Source: Stenotrophomonas rhizophila
GTDB lineage: Bacteria; Pseudomonadota; Gammaproteobacteria; Xanthomonadales; Xanthomonadaceae
NCBI RefSeq assembly: GCF_000661955.1
Contig: NZ_CP007597.1
Location: 4,549,228 to 4,613,227, forward strand
Direction of reading: 5' to 3'
Length of the DNA stretch: 64,000 nucleotides
Shown here: piece by piece, positions 27,365 to 36,885 of the stretch
Layout: each line of letters opens with the position of its first letter
Numbering within the stretch: the stretch's first letter is position 1
Translations under genes and position numbers: made by a program
The notes under the pieces: model-generated
Databases searched by the model: none
Seen by the model: the letters and a program-made list of their open reading frames with translations, nothing else
Told to the model about the DNA's origin: nothing

Positions 27365-29064
27365 TGAACCAGACCCGCGTTTTCCTGATTTTTGCCTGGC
27401 TGATGGTGGCCGTGTTGCTGTGGATGGAGTGGGGCCGCGACAAGGCCGCGCCGGCCACCCCGACGGTGGCTGCCCAGACCCAGGCGACCGTGCCGGGTGC
27501 CGCCGGGTCGGTCCCGGGCGCGACGGTGCCACAGGCCCCGGGCAGCGCACCGGCCAACCAGCCGGCCGCCCAGGCCCAGGCCGGCGCCGCCCGCGTGACC
27601 GTCACCACCGACGTCCTGCGCCTGGTGCTGGACGGTGGCACGGTGCTGGACGCCGAGCTGCTGCAGTTCCCGCAGACCAAGGCCGACGGCAGCCCGCCGG
27701 TGCGCCTGCTGACCGAAGAGAGCACGCACCCGTATCGCGCGGTGAGCGGCTGGACCAGTCAGGACAAGAGCATGCCGGTGCCCGAAGCCAATGGCTTCAA
27801 GCTGGTCGGCGACAGCCGCGACTTCGTGCTGGGCAAAGACCAGAAGGAACTGCAGATCCCGTTCGTGTGGAACGGTCCCAACGGCGTGACCATTCGCCGT
27901 ACCTACACCCTGGGCCGCAACGAGTACGCGATCAAGGTGAAGGACGAAGTGGTCAACGGCAGCACCGCGCCGTGGAACGGCTACGTGTACCGCACCCTGG
28001 ACCGCACCCCGACCATCCTGTCGCGCAGCATGACCAACCCGGACTCGTTCAGCTTCAACGGCGCGACCTGGTTCAGCCCGCAGGACGGCTATGAGCGTCG
28101 CGCGTTCAAGGATTACCTGGACGACGGCAACCTCAACCGCACCATCACCGGCGGCTGGCTGGCGATGCTGCAGCACCACTTCTTCACCGCGTGGATCCCG
28201 CAGCCGGACCAGGCCGCCAACTACGTGCTGTCCCAGCATGACGGTCGCGACCAGATCCAGGCCACCGGCCCGGCCTTCACCGTGGCCGCCGGCCAGCAGG
28301 CCAGCACCGAGGCACGTCTGTGGGTGGGCCCGAAGCTGGTCAACCTGCTCGCCAAGGAAGACGTGAAGGGCCTGGACCGCGTGGTCGACTACAGCCGCTT
28401 CTCGCTTATGGCCATCATCGGCCAGGGCCTGTTCTGGGTGTTGAACCAGGTCCACAAGGTGGTCAACAACTGGGGCTGGGCCATCGTCGGCCTGGTGGTG
28501 CTGCTGAAGCTGGTGCTGTATCCGCTGTCGGCGGTGCAGTACAAGAGTGGCGCCAAGATGCGTCGCTTCCAGCCGCGCATCGCGCAGCTCAAGGAACGCT
28601 ATGGCGATGACCGCCAGAAGTTCCAGACCGCGATGATGGAGCTGTACAAGAAGGAAAAGATCAACCCGATGGGCGGCTGCCTGCCGATCCTGATCCAGAT
28701 GCCGATCTTCTTCGCCCTGTACTGGGTGCTGGTGGAATCGGTGGAACTGCGCCAGGCGCCGTGGCTGGGCTGGATCCAGGATCTGACCGCACGCGACCCG
28801 TACTTCATCCTGCCGGTGATCAACGTGGCGGTGATGTGGGCCACGCAGAAGCTGACCCCGGCGCCGGGCATGGACCCGATGCAGGCCAAGATGATGCAGA
28901 TGATGCCGCTGGTGTTCGGCGTCATGATGGCCTTCATGCCGTCCGGCCTGGTGCTGTACTGGGTGGTCAACGGTGGCCTGGGCCTGCTGCAGCAGTGGTG
29001 GATGACCAAGCGCCACGGCAGCGACCCGGTGCCGGCCACCACCGCGCCGATCAAAAAGAAATAA
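27364..29064 (+). CDS. yidC: Membrane protein insertase YidC
   Basis: 566 residues. One N-terminal membrane helix, an Ala/Pro/Gln-rich linker (about 35-80), a large periplasmic beta domain (about 80-340), then five membrane segments with the conserved [14 protein letters not shown] cytoplasmic loop and [19 protein letters not shown]. It inserts and folds inner-membrane proteins alone or with SecYEG. Its ATG overlaps the rnpA stop and a terminator follows after 26 bases. Confidence 0.97.
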   Translation: MNQTRVFLIFAWLMVAVLLWMEWGRDKAAPATPTVAAQTQATVPGAAGSVPGATVPQAPGSAPANQPAAQAQAGAARVTVTTDVLRLVLDGGTVLDAELLQFPQTKADGSPPVRLLTEESTHPYRAVSGWTSQDKSMPVPEANGFKLVGDSRDFVLGKDQKELQIPFVWNGPNGVTIRRTYTLGRNEYAIKVKDEVVNGSTAPWNGYVYRTLDRTPTILSRSMTNPDSFSFNGATWFSPQDGYERRAFKDYLDDGNLNRTITGGWLAMLQHHFFTAWIPQPDQAANYVLSQHDGRDQIQATGPAFTVAAGQQASTEARLWVGPKLVNLLAKEDVKGLDRVVDYSRFSLMAIIGQGLFWVLNQVHKVVNNWGWAIVGLVVLLKLVLYPLSAVQYKSGAKMRRFQPRIAQLKERYGDDRQKFQTAMMELYKKEKINPMGGCLPILIQMPIFFALYWVLVESVELRQAPWLGWIQDLTARDPYFILPVINVAVMWATQKLTPAPGMDPMQAKMMQMMPLVFGVMMAFMPSGLVLYWVVNGGLGLLQQWWMTKRHGSDPVPATTAPIKKK

Positions 29065-29090
29065 AACCGACCCCTGGTTGGTTGCCCCTG

Positions 29091-29116
29091 AAAAACCCGC
29101 CATCCGGCGGGTTTTT
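29091..29116 (+). terminator. Rho-independent terminator after yidC
   Basis: AAAAACCCGCC (29091-29101) and GGCGGGTTTTT (29106-29116) form an 11-bp stem with a 4-base loop ending in T's. It closes the rpmH-rnpA-yidC unit. Confidence 0.9.
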
Positions 29117-29170
29117 CTTTGGCGGCGATACAATCCCCGCCACCGTTGCCGCGTTTCCCCGAGTCCCCCC

Positions 29171-31849
29171 ATGCCCCCTGCGTCGTCGCTGTTCCGTCTG
29201 CCCGTGCCCGTGCTGCTGCTGACCTTGGCGATGGCCGGTTGTGGCCGGCAGGACGCGACCGACTTCCAGACGCCGGCCACGCCCCGCGCGCAGGCGGCCG
29301 CCGCCGCCGCGGATCCGGCGGCCGCGCCGCTGTTGGCGGCCTTGCAGAAGCAGCTCGACGGCCACCGCCGCATCATCGTGCTGCTGGCCGACGAGGCGCA
29401 GCAGTCGCCGGCCGATCGCGCCACCTCCAGCCGCATCGGCCAGCAGCTGTTCCACGACGGCCTGGCGCAGCGCGCCGCCATCGCCGCCCAGTTCGACACG
29501 CTGCTGCGCAGCCCGAGCCCGCAACGCTTCGCCTCCCTGGGCACGGTGCTGGACTACATCGAATCGGCGCCGGACCTGTTCGATGCCGACCGCCTGGCCT
29601 TCCGCGAAGTACTGCGCGACCTGCACGAGCGCGTGGGCAAGGATTCCTCGCTGCCTGCGGTGAAGCTGCACCAGCGGATCGGGGAAGACCTGGAGGCGCT
29701 GGATGAGATCGAGCGCACCTACAACCAGGAAATCACCCGCATCTTCAGCCGCTTCGACCGCACCCGGGCAATCGCGCTCAAGCGCGAGAAGTGGGACGAC
29801 TACATCACCCACCTGCACGCGCAGTACCGCCGCGCCGACATCCTGCGCGACTACGGCGTGATCGAGCCGTACCCGATGTCGATGAAGGACAGCGACCGCG
29901 AGATCTTCGGCCGCGACCTGCCGCCCAAGACCGTGGTGCTCACCTTCGACGATGGCCCGCACAAGGCCTACACCGACGAAGTGGTGGCCATCCTGCAGCG
30001 CTACGACGTGCCCGGTGTGTTCTTCGAAGTGGGCCGCAACCTCGGTCAAGTGCAGGCCGATGGCAAGGTCACGCTGGGCCCGCTGGCCGGCATCAGCCGC
30101 AACCTGATGGAACAGGGCTACGCAGTGGGCAACCACAGCCTGACCCACGCGCAGCTGTCGCGCACCACCGGCGATGCGCTGCGCGAGCAGGTGCTGTCCA
30201 CCGACACACTGCTCAAGGACGTGGATGACAAGCGCGCGCCGCTGTTCCGCTTCCCGTACGGCGCGCGCAACGCTGAAGGCCTGCAGCTGCTCAACGAGGC
30301 CGGGCTGAAGTCGATCATGTGGAACATCGACTCGATGGACTGGGCCGACCCGGTGCCCGAGTCGATCGTGCAGCGCGTGGTCGACCAGGTGCAGAAGGAA
30401 CAGCGCGGCATCATCCTGTTCCACGACATCCATGACCGCGCGGTCAAGGCGCTGCCGCAGATCCTGGACCGGCTGATTGCCGATGGCTACCAGTTCGCCG
30501 GCTGGAATGGCCGCGACTTCAGCGTGGCCCGCCCGCGCAAGGGCGCCAGCAGCACGGCCACCGTCACCACCGGCTACCAGAAGTCCTGGGCGATCGTGAT
30601 CGGCATCGATGACTACGCCAAGTGGCCGAAGCTGGAGTACGCCAGCCACGATGCACAGGCCATCGCCGACACCCTGACCGGGCAGTTCGGCTTCCCGTCG
30701 TCGCAGGTGATCGTGCTGAAGAACCAGCAGGCCACCCGCAACAATATCCTGGCCGCCTTCCATGATCGCCTGGCCGATGACCGCACCGGGCGCGATGACC
30801 GGGTGTTCGTGTTCTTCGCCGGCCATGGCGCCACCCGCCGCCTGGCCTCGGGCCGTGACCTGGGCTACATCATCCCGGTGGATTCCAACCCGGATGAGTT
30901 CGCCACCGATGCCATCGCGATGACCGACATCCAGAACATCGCCGAGAGCATGCAGGCCAAGCACGTGATGTTCGTGATGGACGCCTGCTACAGCGGCCTC
31001 GGCCTGACCCGCGGCGGGCCCTCGTCGTCGGCGTTCCTGCGCGAGAACGCACGCCGCAGCGCGCGCCAGATGCTCACCGCCGGTGGCGCCGACCAGCAGG
31101 TGGCCGATGCCGGCCCGAACGGCCATTCGGTGTTCACCTGGGTGTTGCTGCAGGCCCTGGCCGGCAAGGGCGACCTCAACGGCGACGGACTGATCACCGG
31201 CACCGAGCTGGCCGCGTACGTGGCCCCGGCCGTGTCGGCGGTGTCGCAGCAGACGCCCGCCTTTGGCAGCCTGCCGGGGTCGCAGGGCGGCGAGTTCGTG
31301 TTCCAGGTGCCCGACAGCCAGGAATACCTCACCGCCGATACCCGCCAGTTGTCGGCCGACGCCATCGCGTTGAACAACAAGGTCGACGCGGCGCAGGACG
31401 CCAAGGGCAAGGACGAAGCGCCGGTGACCGTGGCCGACCTGCAGGGCGGCAAGAGCACGCTGGTGGTGCCGGCGGCTGCGCCGACGTCCGACCGCCAGCG
31501 CGCGCAGCAGGCCAACGACCGCGGCCTGCAGTTGTACCGCGAGAAGCGCTACGACGAGGCAGTGGCCCAGTTCACCGAAGCGCTGAAGCTGCGTCCGGAC
31601 TTCGCCCAGGCCGCCAACAACCTGGGCTTCGTGTACTACCGGCAGCAGCGTTATGCCGAAGCGGCACGCTGGCTGGAGAACACCTTGAAGATCGATCCCT
31701 CGCGGGCGGTGGCCCACTTCAACCTGGGCGACGCCTACTTCCATGCCGGCGACAAGGCCAAGGCCAAGCAGGCCTACAGCACCTACCTGGCCCTGCAACC
31801 GCAGGGCAGCGCCGCGGCCCAGGCCCGCGCCCAGCTGGAGAAGCTCTGA
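29171..31849 (+). CDS. Multidomain lipoprotein: polysaccharide deacetylase, caspase-like protease and TPR
   Basis: 892 residues from the ATG at 29171. The signal ends at MAGC with Cys24 likely lipidated. A helical region (50-230) comes first. A NodB polysaccharide-deacetylase domain follows: TFDDGPH at 258-264 and NHSLTH at 321-326 supply the catalytic Asp and metal ligands. Next is a caspase-like (C14) domain with catalytic His552 (GHGATRR) and Cys606 (DACYSG), and an EF-hand-like loop at 668-679 (DLNGDGLITGTE), as in calcium-dependent metacaspases. TPRs fill 780-890. All key residues are present. It probably acts at the envelope, trimming polysaccharide or peptidoglycan and proteins; the combination is rare and its role is unknown. 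It stands between yidC and mnmE, three bases before the latter. Confidence 0.88.
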   Translation: MPPASSLFRLPVPVLLLTLAMAGCGRQDATDFQTPATPRAQAAAAAADPAAAPLLAALQKQLDGHRRIIVLLADEAQQSPADRATSSRIGQQLFHDGLAQRAAIAAQFDTLLRSPSPQRFASLGTVLDYIESAPDLFDADRLAFREVLRDLHERVGKDSSLPAVKLHQRIGEDLEALDEIERTYNQEITRIFSRFDRTRAIALKREKWDDYITHLHAQYRRADILRDYGVIEPYPMSMKDSDREIFGRDLPPKTVVLTFDDGPHKAYTDEVVAILQRYDVPGVFFEVGRNLGQVQADGKVTLGPLAGISRNLMEQGYAVGNHSLTHAQLSRTTGDALREQVLSTDTLLKDVDDKRAPLFRFPYGARNAEGLQLLNEAGLKSIMWNIDSMDWADPVPESIVQRVVDQVQKEQRGIILFHDIHDRAVKALPQILDRLIADGYQFAGWNGRDFSVARPRKGASSTATVTTGYQKSWAIVIGIDDYAKWPKLEYASHDAQAIADTLTGQFGFPSSQVIVLKNQQATRNNILAAFHDRLADDRTGRDDRVFVFFAGHGATRRLASGRDLGYIIPVDSNPDEFATDAIAMTDIQNIAESMQAKHVMFVMDACYSGLGLTRGGPSSSAFLRENARRSARQMLTAGGADQQVADAGPNGHSVFTWVLLQALAGKGDLNGDGLITGTELAAYVAPAVSAVSQQTPAFGSLPGSQGGEFVFQVPDSQEYLTADTRQLSADAIALNNKVDAAQDAKGKDEAPVTVADLQGGKSTLVVPAAAPTSDRQRAQQANDRGLQLYREKRYDEAVAQFTEALKLRPDFAQAANNLGFVYYRQQRYAEAARWLENTLKIDPSRAVAHFNLGDAYFHAGDKAKAKQAYSTYLALQPQGSAAAQARAQLEKL

Positions 31850-31852
31850 GCG

Positions 31853-33202
31853 ATGACCACCCCGTCCAACATCGACACCGTCGTTGCCATCGCCACCGCG
31901 CCCGGTGCCGGCGGCGTCGGCATGCTGCGCCTGAGCGGCCCGCGTGCGCGCGGCATCGCCGATGCCATCGGCGTGCGCACGATGCAGCCGCGACAGGCGC
32001 ATTACGCCCGTTTCCGCGATGCGCAGGGCGAGGTGATCGACGATGGCATCGCGCTGTGGTTCCCGGCCCCCCACAGCTTCACCGGCGAAGACGTGGTGGA
32101 ACTGCAGGGCCATGGCAGCCCGGTGGTGTTGCAGCAGCTGGTCGCGCGCTGCATCGCGCTGGGCGCGCGGCAGGCCCGGCCGGGTGAATTCAGCGAGCGC
32201 GCCTTCCTCAACGGCAAGCTCGACCTGGCCCAGGCCGAAGCCATCGCCGACCTGATCGCGGCCAGCGATACCCGCGCAGCGCGCGCTGCGCGGCGGTCGC
32301 TGGACGGGGTGTTCTCGCGCCGCGTGGACGAGGTGGCAGAACAGCTTGTTCTGCTCCGCATCCATGTTGAAGCGGCGATCGACTTCGCCGACGAGCCGCT
32401 GGACACGCTGGGCGGCGAACAGGTGCGGGCCGGATTGGGCCAGGCGCTGCGCGCGCTGGGGCAGCTGCGCGACGATGCCGAGCGCGGCCGCAAGCTGCGC
32501 GATGGCCTGCATGCGGTGCTGGTGGGCCCGCCGAACGCCGGCAAGAGCTCGCTGCTCAACGCATTGGCCGGCAGCGAGCGCGCCATCGTCACCGACATCG
32601 CCGGCACCACCCGCGACACCCTGCGTGAAACCATCCGCATCGATGGCCTCGAACTGACCCTGGTCGACACCGCCGGCCTGCGCGACGGCGGCGACGCGAT
32701 CGAGCGCGAAGGCATGCGCCGCGCACACGTGGAGATGCAGCGCACCGACCTGGCCATCATCGTGCTCGACGCCCGCGACCCGCAGGCCGGGCATGCCGCG
32801 GTGGCCGACGCCCTGGCCGGCGTGCCGCAGCAGCTGTGGATCCACAACAAGAGCGACCTGCTGGAGCACCTTCCCGGCGACAGCGAGGCGAACGTCGTCC
32901 ACGTCTCCGCCGCCACCGGCCAGGGCCTGGACCGCCTGCACGCCCGCCTGCGCGAACTGGCCAGCGGCAGCGCCGGCGACAGCGTGGACGGCGAGTTCTC
33001 CGCCCGCGCCCGCCATGTGGAGGCCATCGTGCTGGCCATCGGCCACGCCGAGCGCGCCGAAGCCGAGCTGGTCCACGAACACCTGGAGCTGGCCGCCGAG
33101 GAACTGCGCCTGGCGCATGAGGCACTGGGCGAGATCACCGGGCGGATGAGCGCCGATGATCTGCTGGGGCGGATCTTCTCCAGCTTCTGCATCGGGAAGT
33201 AG
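31853..33202 (+). CDS. mnmE: tRNA modification GTPase MnmE
   Basis: 449 residues. The N-terminal folate-binding domain ([12 protein letters not shown] ... [15 protein letters not shown]) is followed by a helical domain with an inserted G domain (G1 [10 protein letters not shown]3 DTAGLRD, G4 NKSD) and the C-terminal FCIGK motif whose cysteine is needed for activity. With MnmG it modifies the wobble uridine of certain tRNAs. MnmG, rsmG and parAB, often close to mnmE, are not in this window. Confidence 0.97.
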   Translation: MTTPSNIDTVVAIATAPGAGGVGMLRLSGPRARGIADAIGVRTMQPRQAHYARFRDAQGEVIDDGIALWFPAPHSFTGEDVVELQGHGSPVVLQQLVARCIALGARQARPGEFSERAFLNGKLDLAQAEAIADLIAASDTRAARAARRSLDGVFSRRVDEVAEQLVLLRIHVEAAIDFADEPLDTLGGEQVRAGLGQALRALGQLRDDAERGRKLRDGLHAVLVGPPNAGKSSLLNALAGSERAIVTDIAGTTRDTLRETIRIDGLELTLVDTAGLRDGGDAIEREGMRRAHVEMQRTDLAIIVLDARDPQAGHAAVADALAGVPQQLWIHNKSDLLEHLPGDSEANVVHVSAATGQGLDRLHARLRELASGSAGDSVDGEFSARARHVEAIVLAIGHAERAEAELVHEHLELAAEELRLAHEALGEITGRMSADDLLGRIFSSFCIGK

Positions 33203-33318
33203 GGGCTATGATCGTCAGCGCCGAAAGTGCGTCATCAGACACACCTTGCCGGCGTTAGACCGACCAGACTCCCCGGAGTACGCCCCAGTCGCGTGACAGC
33301 CCCTTTGAGGATCCGGTG

Positions 33319-33705
33319 ATGGGCACGACAACATTGATCCGCAACAGTACTGTCGAGTTCCTGATCTTCACCAGCCAGACGGGCGATCAGAGCATCGAGG
33401 CCCGTTACGAGGACGATTCGATCTGGCTGTCGCAGAAGCGGATGGCCGCGTTGTTCGGCGTGGACGTTCGGACGGTCAATGAACATCTGAAGAATATCTT
33501 TGACAGCGAAGAGCTGACCCCAGCGGCAACCCTCCGGAAATTCCGGATAGTTCAGCAGGAAGGCAGCCGCACGGTGTCCCGAGGCGTGGACCACTACAAC
33601 CTCGATGCCATCAGCCCGCGATTGTTCGAAAGTGATTTCGACAAGGTGATAAAGGCGGTGGAAGCGGTTGGTAGCGCATCAGGGCAGCCCGGCGAGGATT
33701 CCTGA
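33319..33705 (+). pseudogene. Remnant of a RhuM-family protein
   Basis: 128 residues. The first ~90 residues match the N-terminus of RhuM proteins (EARYEDDSIWLSQKRMAALFG, VDVRTVNEHLKNIF, then YNLDAIS), which are usually ~330 residues. After the YNLDAIS motif the sequence changes to a short tail (PRLFESDFDKVIKAVE), so most of the protein is missing, apparently by an internal deletion. The start at 33319 has GAGG upstream and a GTG precedes it directly. RhuM genes travel with restriction and mobile loci; this is likely debris of an insertion after mnmE. Confidence 0.65.
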
Positions 33706-33836
33706 AGCCGGTTCTGCCACGTCCATCGGCCCTTCCGCGTGCCGTTTCTTCCCCCTGTCACACCGCACCACCACAATGCGCCGGTCCATCCACGCCCGGC
33801 CGCGTTGGCGCGGGCCGCATCAAACAGGGGTTTGCA

Positions 33837-34955
33837 GTGTCGAAGTTGTCGTGGGGTTGTGCCTTGCTGTTGTCGCTGACCGTGGCACCATCGGTGGCCA
33901 TGAGCGCTGAATCTTCCCCTCCCGCGCCGCGCAAGGCGGCGGTGTACGGCCATCGCGGCGCCAGTGCGCTGCTGCCCGAGCACACCCTGGCCGCCTATGC
34001 CCAGGCCATCGCCGACGGCGCCGACTACATCGAACCGGACCTGGTGATGACCAAGGACGGCGTGCTGGTGTCCCGCCACGAGAACGAGATCGGCGGCACC
34101 ACCGACGTCGCCGCGCACCCGGAGTTCGCCAGCCGCAAGACGGTCAAGAGCATCGACGGCGAACGCGTGGAGGGTTGGTTCACCGAAGACTTCACCCTGG
34201 CCGAGCTGAAGACGCTGTACGCCCGCGAGCGCCTGCCGCAGCTGCGCAGCACCGCCTTCGACGGCCAGTTCCGCATCGCCACCCTGGACGAGATCATCGC
34301 CTTCCTGGTCCAGCAGGCCGGCCGCGCCAACCGCGGCATCGGGCTGGTGCCGGAGATCAAGCACGGCACCTACTTCAAGGGCATCGGCCTGCCGATGGAA
34401 GACAAGGTGCTGGCCACGCTGCAGGGCAACGCCTATACCCGCGTGGCACCGGTGACGATCCAGTCGTTCGAGGTGGGCAACCTGCGTTACCTGCGCAGCA
34501 AGCTGGCACCCGATTCCAACATCCGCCTGCTGCAGTTGATCGGCGACCCGAAGCAGCAGCCCGGCGACGTGCTGGCCGCCAAGGGCAGCCAGCGCTATGC
34601 CGACATCATCACCCCGGCCGGGCTGGAGCAGGTGGCCGCCTATGCCGACGGCATCGGCCCGAGCCTGCGTCTGATCATTCCGCTGGACGCCGCCGGCACG
34701 CTCGGCACGCCTACGTCGCTGGTGCGCGATGCACACGCGGCAGGGCTGATGGTGGTTCCGTACACGTTCCGCCCGGAGAACCCGTTCCAGGCCGCCGAGT
34801 TCCGCAAGGGCGAACCGAACGCGCGCAACGCCGATGGCTCCGTGGCTGAGATGCGCGCCTATCTGGCCACCGGTATCGATGCCTTCTTCACCGATGATCC
34901 GGCGCTGGGCCGGCGCGCGGTGGATGGCGATGGCACGGCGGTGGCAAACCCGTAG
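33837..34955 (+). CDS. glpQ: Glycerophosphodiester phosphodiesterase
   Basis: 372 residues from a GTG at 33837, with AGGGG upstream. A signal peptide (about 1-23) is followed by the GDPD TIM barrel: GHRGAS, LPEHTLAAYAQAI, and DYIEPDLVMTKDG give the His, Glu and Asp residues for metal binding and catalysis. It hydrolyses glycerophosphodiesters from phospholipid breakdown to glycerol 3-phosphate and an alcohol in the periplasm. No glycerol-phosphate transporter is next to it. The stop is followed by a partial GTAG-type REP sequence. Confidence 0.93.
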   Translation: MSKLSWGCALLLSLTVAPSVAMSAESSPPAPRKAAVYGHRGASALLPEHTLAAYAQAIADGADYIEPDLVMTKDGVLVSRHENEIGGTTDVAAHPEFASRKTVKSIDGERVEGWFTEDFTLAELKTLYARERLPQLRSTAFDGQFRIATLDEIIAFLVQQAGRANRGIGLVPEIKHGTYFKGIGLPMEDKVLATLQGNAYTRVAPVTIQSFEVGNLRYLRSKLAPDSNIRLLQLIGDPKQQPGDVLAAKGSQRYADIITPAGLEQVAAYADGIGPSLRLIIPLDAAGTLGTPTSLVRDAHAAGLMVVPYTFRPENPFQAAEFRKGEPNARNADGSVAEMRAYLATGIDAFFTDDPALGRRAVDGDGTAVANP

Positions 34956-35036
34956 GTACCGACCGGGCCATGCCCCAGCCGTGCTTGCCGGCCGCGCGCT
35001 GCGCGCGTTACCGTGCCCGGCAGACAAGGAGGTCGC

Positions 35037-35996
35037 ATGCTGATCGGGCATCGCTACGAACACACGCCGGACGGCGATCTACGCATTCGCTCACACAACC
35101 ATGTGCTCGGTGGCATGGTGCTGATGTTCCTGGCCATCGGCTTCGGCATCCCCGCGGCGGCGCTGATGGCGGGAATGAAGGCCGGCTCACTGGTGAATAC
35201 GCTGCTGGCAGGGTTGGCGATGCTGTTGCCGCCCGCGATGAGCCTGCTGGCGCTTTGGTCGTTAGCGCCGCGGGAGATCCTCACCCTGTCCCGGCGCAAC
35301 GACGTGGTTGAACGCCGCCGGCGGATGCTGCTGGGCCTGCGTGAGCAGGTCGAGCAGTTCGCACTTGGCCGACCCACCGCGTTGGAGTTGCGCGTCCGCA
35401 AGGATGCCCGGCCAGCCATCGGTACGCTCTGGATGATCCTGCCCGACGGACGCGAACACTGCCTCAGCCCCGGCAACTTCGCGCTTCTGCCGGGCCGACC
35501 GTCGACAGAGCGGTGGCTTGGCGAAGTTGCCGGCTACCTGCAGGTGGCAGTCACCCGCGTTGAACGGGATGCTGCCGGTGCAGACGCCCGCCCGGTGGCC
35601 CCACTACCGGCCTGGCGACGGCGCGCAGAGGCATTCAACGCGGTGCATGCCCCGCCACCCCGCGTGGTGCGGAAAGCGTCCACCCCCAATGCGCCGAATG
35701 CGTCCGACCCCAACGACAGGATCGGCCTCCTTGCCCGTGCGGTGGTCGCGCTGTTTGGGCTGTTCCTGGCGGTACTGGAGCTGTCCCAGGCACTGGCCGT
35801 GGGAACGGCGCTGTTCACCGGACGCCTGCGTGTCAGCGGATTCCGCACCGGATCGCACAGCTACCTGTGGGACGAGCGCCCCATGGCGTTCTCGGTCCAC
35901 ACGCTGTTCGGCGTGGTGGAAGTGCTGGTGGTGGGCTACATCGCCTGGCAATGCCTGCGCATCAGTGCCACCGGCGTGATCAAGCCCCCGAAGTGA
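35037..35996 (+). CDS. Membrane protein of unknown function
   Basis: 319 residues. The ATG at 35037 has a perfect AAGGAGGT. Two membrane segments near the N-terminus (about 20-45 and 50-75), a soluble middle of about 150 residues rich in Arg and Pro, and two more membrane segments near the C-terminus (about 237-260 and 295-312). The middle has a PREILTLSRRNDVVERRRR segment, like a cytoplasmic beta domain found in membrane proteins that follow PH-like folds. No family is recognised. It converges on the rhomboid gene, seven bases away. Confidence 0.72.
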   Translation: MLIGHRYEHTPDGDLRIRSHNHVLGGMVLMFLAIGFGIPAAALMAGMKAGSLVNTLLAGLAMLLPPAMSLLALWSLAPREILTLSRRNDVVERRRRMLLGLREQVEQFALGRPTALELRVRKDARPAIGTLWMILPDGREHCLSPGNFALLPGRPSTERWLGEVAGYLQVAVTRVERDAAGADARPVAPLPAWRRRAEAFNAVHAPPPRVVRKASTPNAPNASDPNDRIGLLARAVVALFGLFLAVLELSQALAVGTALFTGRLRVSGFRTGSHSYLWDERPMAFSVHTLFGVVEVLVVGYIAWQCLRISATGVIKPPK

Positions 35997-36003
35997 GCCG
36001 CCG

Positions 36004-36789
36004 TTATTCGCGCGGCGCACCCGGATCGCGCGGACGGAACGGGAGGACCACAAAGTCCTGTCCTTCGCGCGGCTGCCACAGCACCGGCACGCGGTGCGGG
36101 GAGGGCGGTTCAAGGTCGTTGTCACGCTGCAGCTGCAGGTCGTCCTCGTCGTCTTCCTCTTCCCAGCTGTAACGCTTGCGCGGGGCCATCGGGTCGGACA
36201 GGCGGAACAGCAGCGCGCTGATGATGCCGGCGAACGCACCGCCCATATGCGACTGCCAGGACACCCCCGGCTCGTGCGGCAGGATGGTGATGAGCATGCT
36301 GCCGTAGAACAGGAAGGCGATCAGGCCGGCGGCAATGGCCGGTCGGTCGCGGCGCAGCAGCCCGAGCACGAAGATCAGGAACATCAGGCCGTGGGTGATG
36401 CCGCTGGCACCGAGATGGCGGCTGCCCAGGTCGCCCAGCAGCCAGGCGCCCAGCCCGGAGCCGACCCACAGCAGGGGCAGCGCGCGCAGGGTGGCTTTGG
36501 GATAGACGCTGCCGGCGAGCGTCCCGAGGATCAGCAAGGCGAAGGCATTGGCCCCCAGGTGCTGTACCGAACCGTGCAGCAGCGGCGCACCGAGGATGCC
36601 AAGCAGGCCGGCCTTGTCCAGCGGGGCCACCGCCCACGGGCGCCAGTCGAAATGACCCTGCGCGGTATAGATGGCCACCAGCACCAGCACGAAGGCCAGG
36701 CTCAGGTTGAACGCCCGCAGCACGCGACCGCGGTCGTTGCGGGGAGAGGTCGGCGGTTCGCCGGCGGGCAGGGGCAGGTTGGCGTTCAT
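36004..36789 (-). CDS. Rhomboid-family intramembrane serine protease
   Basis: 261 residues from the MNANLPL start. The rhomboid fold is seen as six or so membrane segments with an N-terminal HGSVQHLGANAFAL helix, the catalytic serine in GASGITHG and the catalytic histidine in SHMGGAFAG. A soluble, acidic C-terminal tail of ~60 residues follows (WEEEDDEDD). Rhomboids cut other membrane proteins inside the lipid bilayer; the substrate is unknown. It ends seven bases from the convergent membrane-protein gene. Confidence 0.92.
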   Translation of the reverse strand: MNANLPLPAGEPPTSPRNDRGRVLRAFNLSLAFVLVLVAIYTAQGHFDWRPWAVAPLDKAGLLGILGAPLLHGSVQHLGANAFALLILGTLAGSVYPKATLRALPLLWVGSGLGAWLLGDLGSRHLGASGITHGLMFLIFVLGLLRRDRPAIAAGLIAFLFYGSMLITILPHEPGVSWQSHMGGAFAGIISALLFRLSDPMAPRKRYSWEEEDDEDDLQLQRDNDLEPPSPHRVPVLWQPREGQDFVVLPFRPRDPGAPRE

Positions 36790-36847
36790 ACCCTTAGGGA
36801 TTGCGTCGCCCGGGCTGAACACAAGGGCAACGCGACGGGAGAGAGTA

Positions 36848-36880
36848 GTGCCACCGGCGGGACAATCCCGCCGGTGGCAC
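36848..36880. repeat. GTAG-headed REP-like hairpin between terC and the rhomboid gene
   Basis: A 15-bp perfect stem (36848-36862 with 36866-36880) and 3-base loop, with GTAG at 36845-36848 at its head. It sits just after the terC stop and may also act as a Rho-independent-like stem for terC, though no T-run follows. Confidence 0.7.
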
Positions 36881-36885
36881 GTCGG

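Noticed and set aside
29051..33118. 1355-residue open frame on the minus strand opposite the multidomain lipoprotein and mnmE
   Set aside because: Same cause; both genes on the plus strand have complete catalytic motifs.
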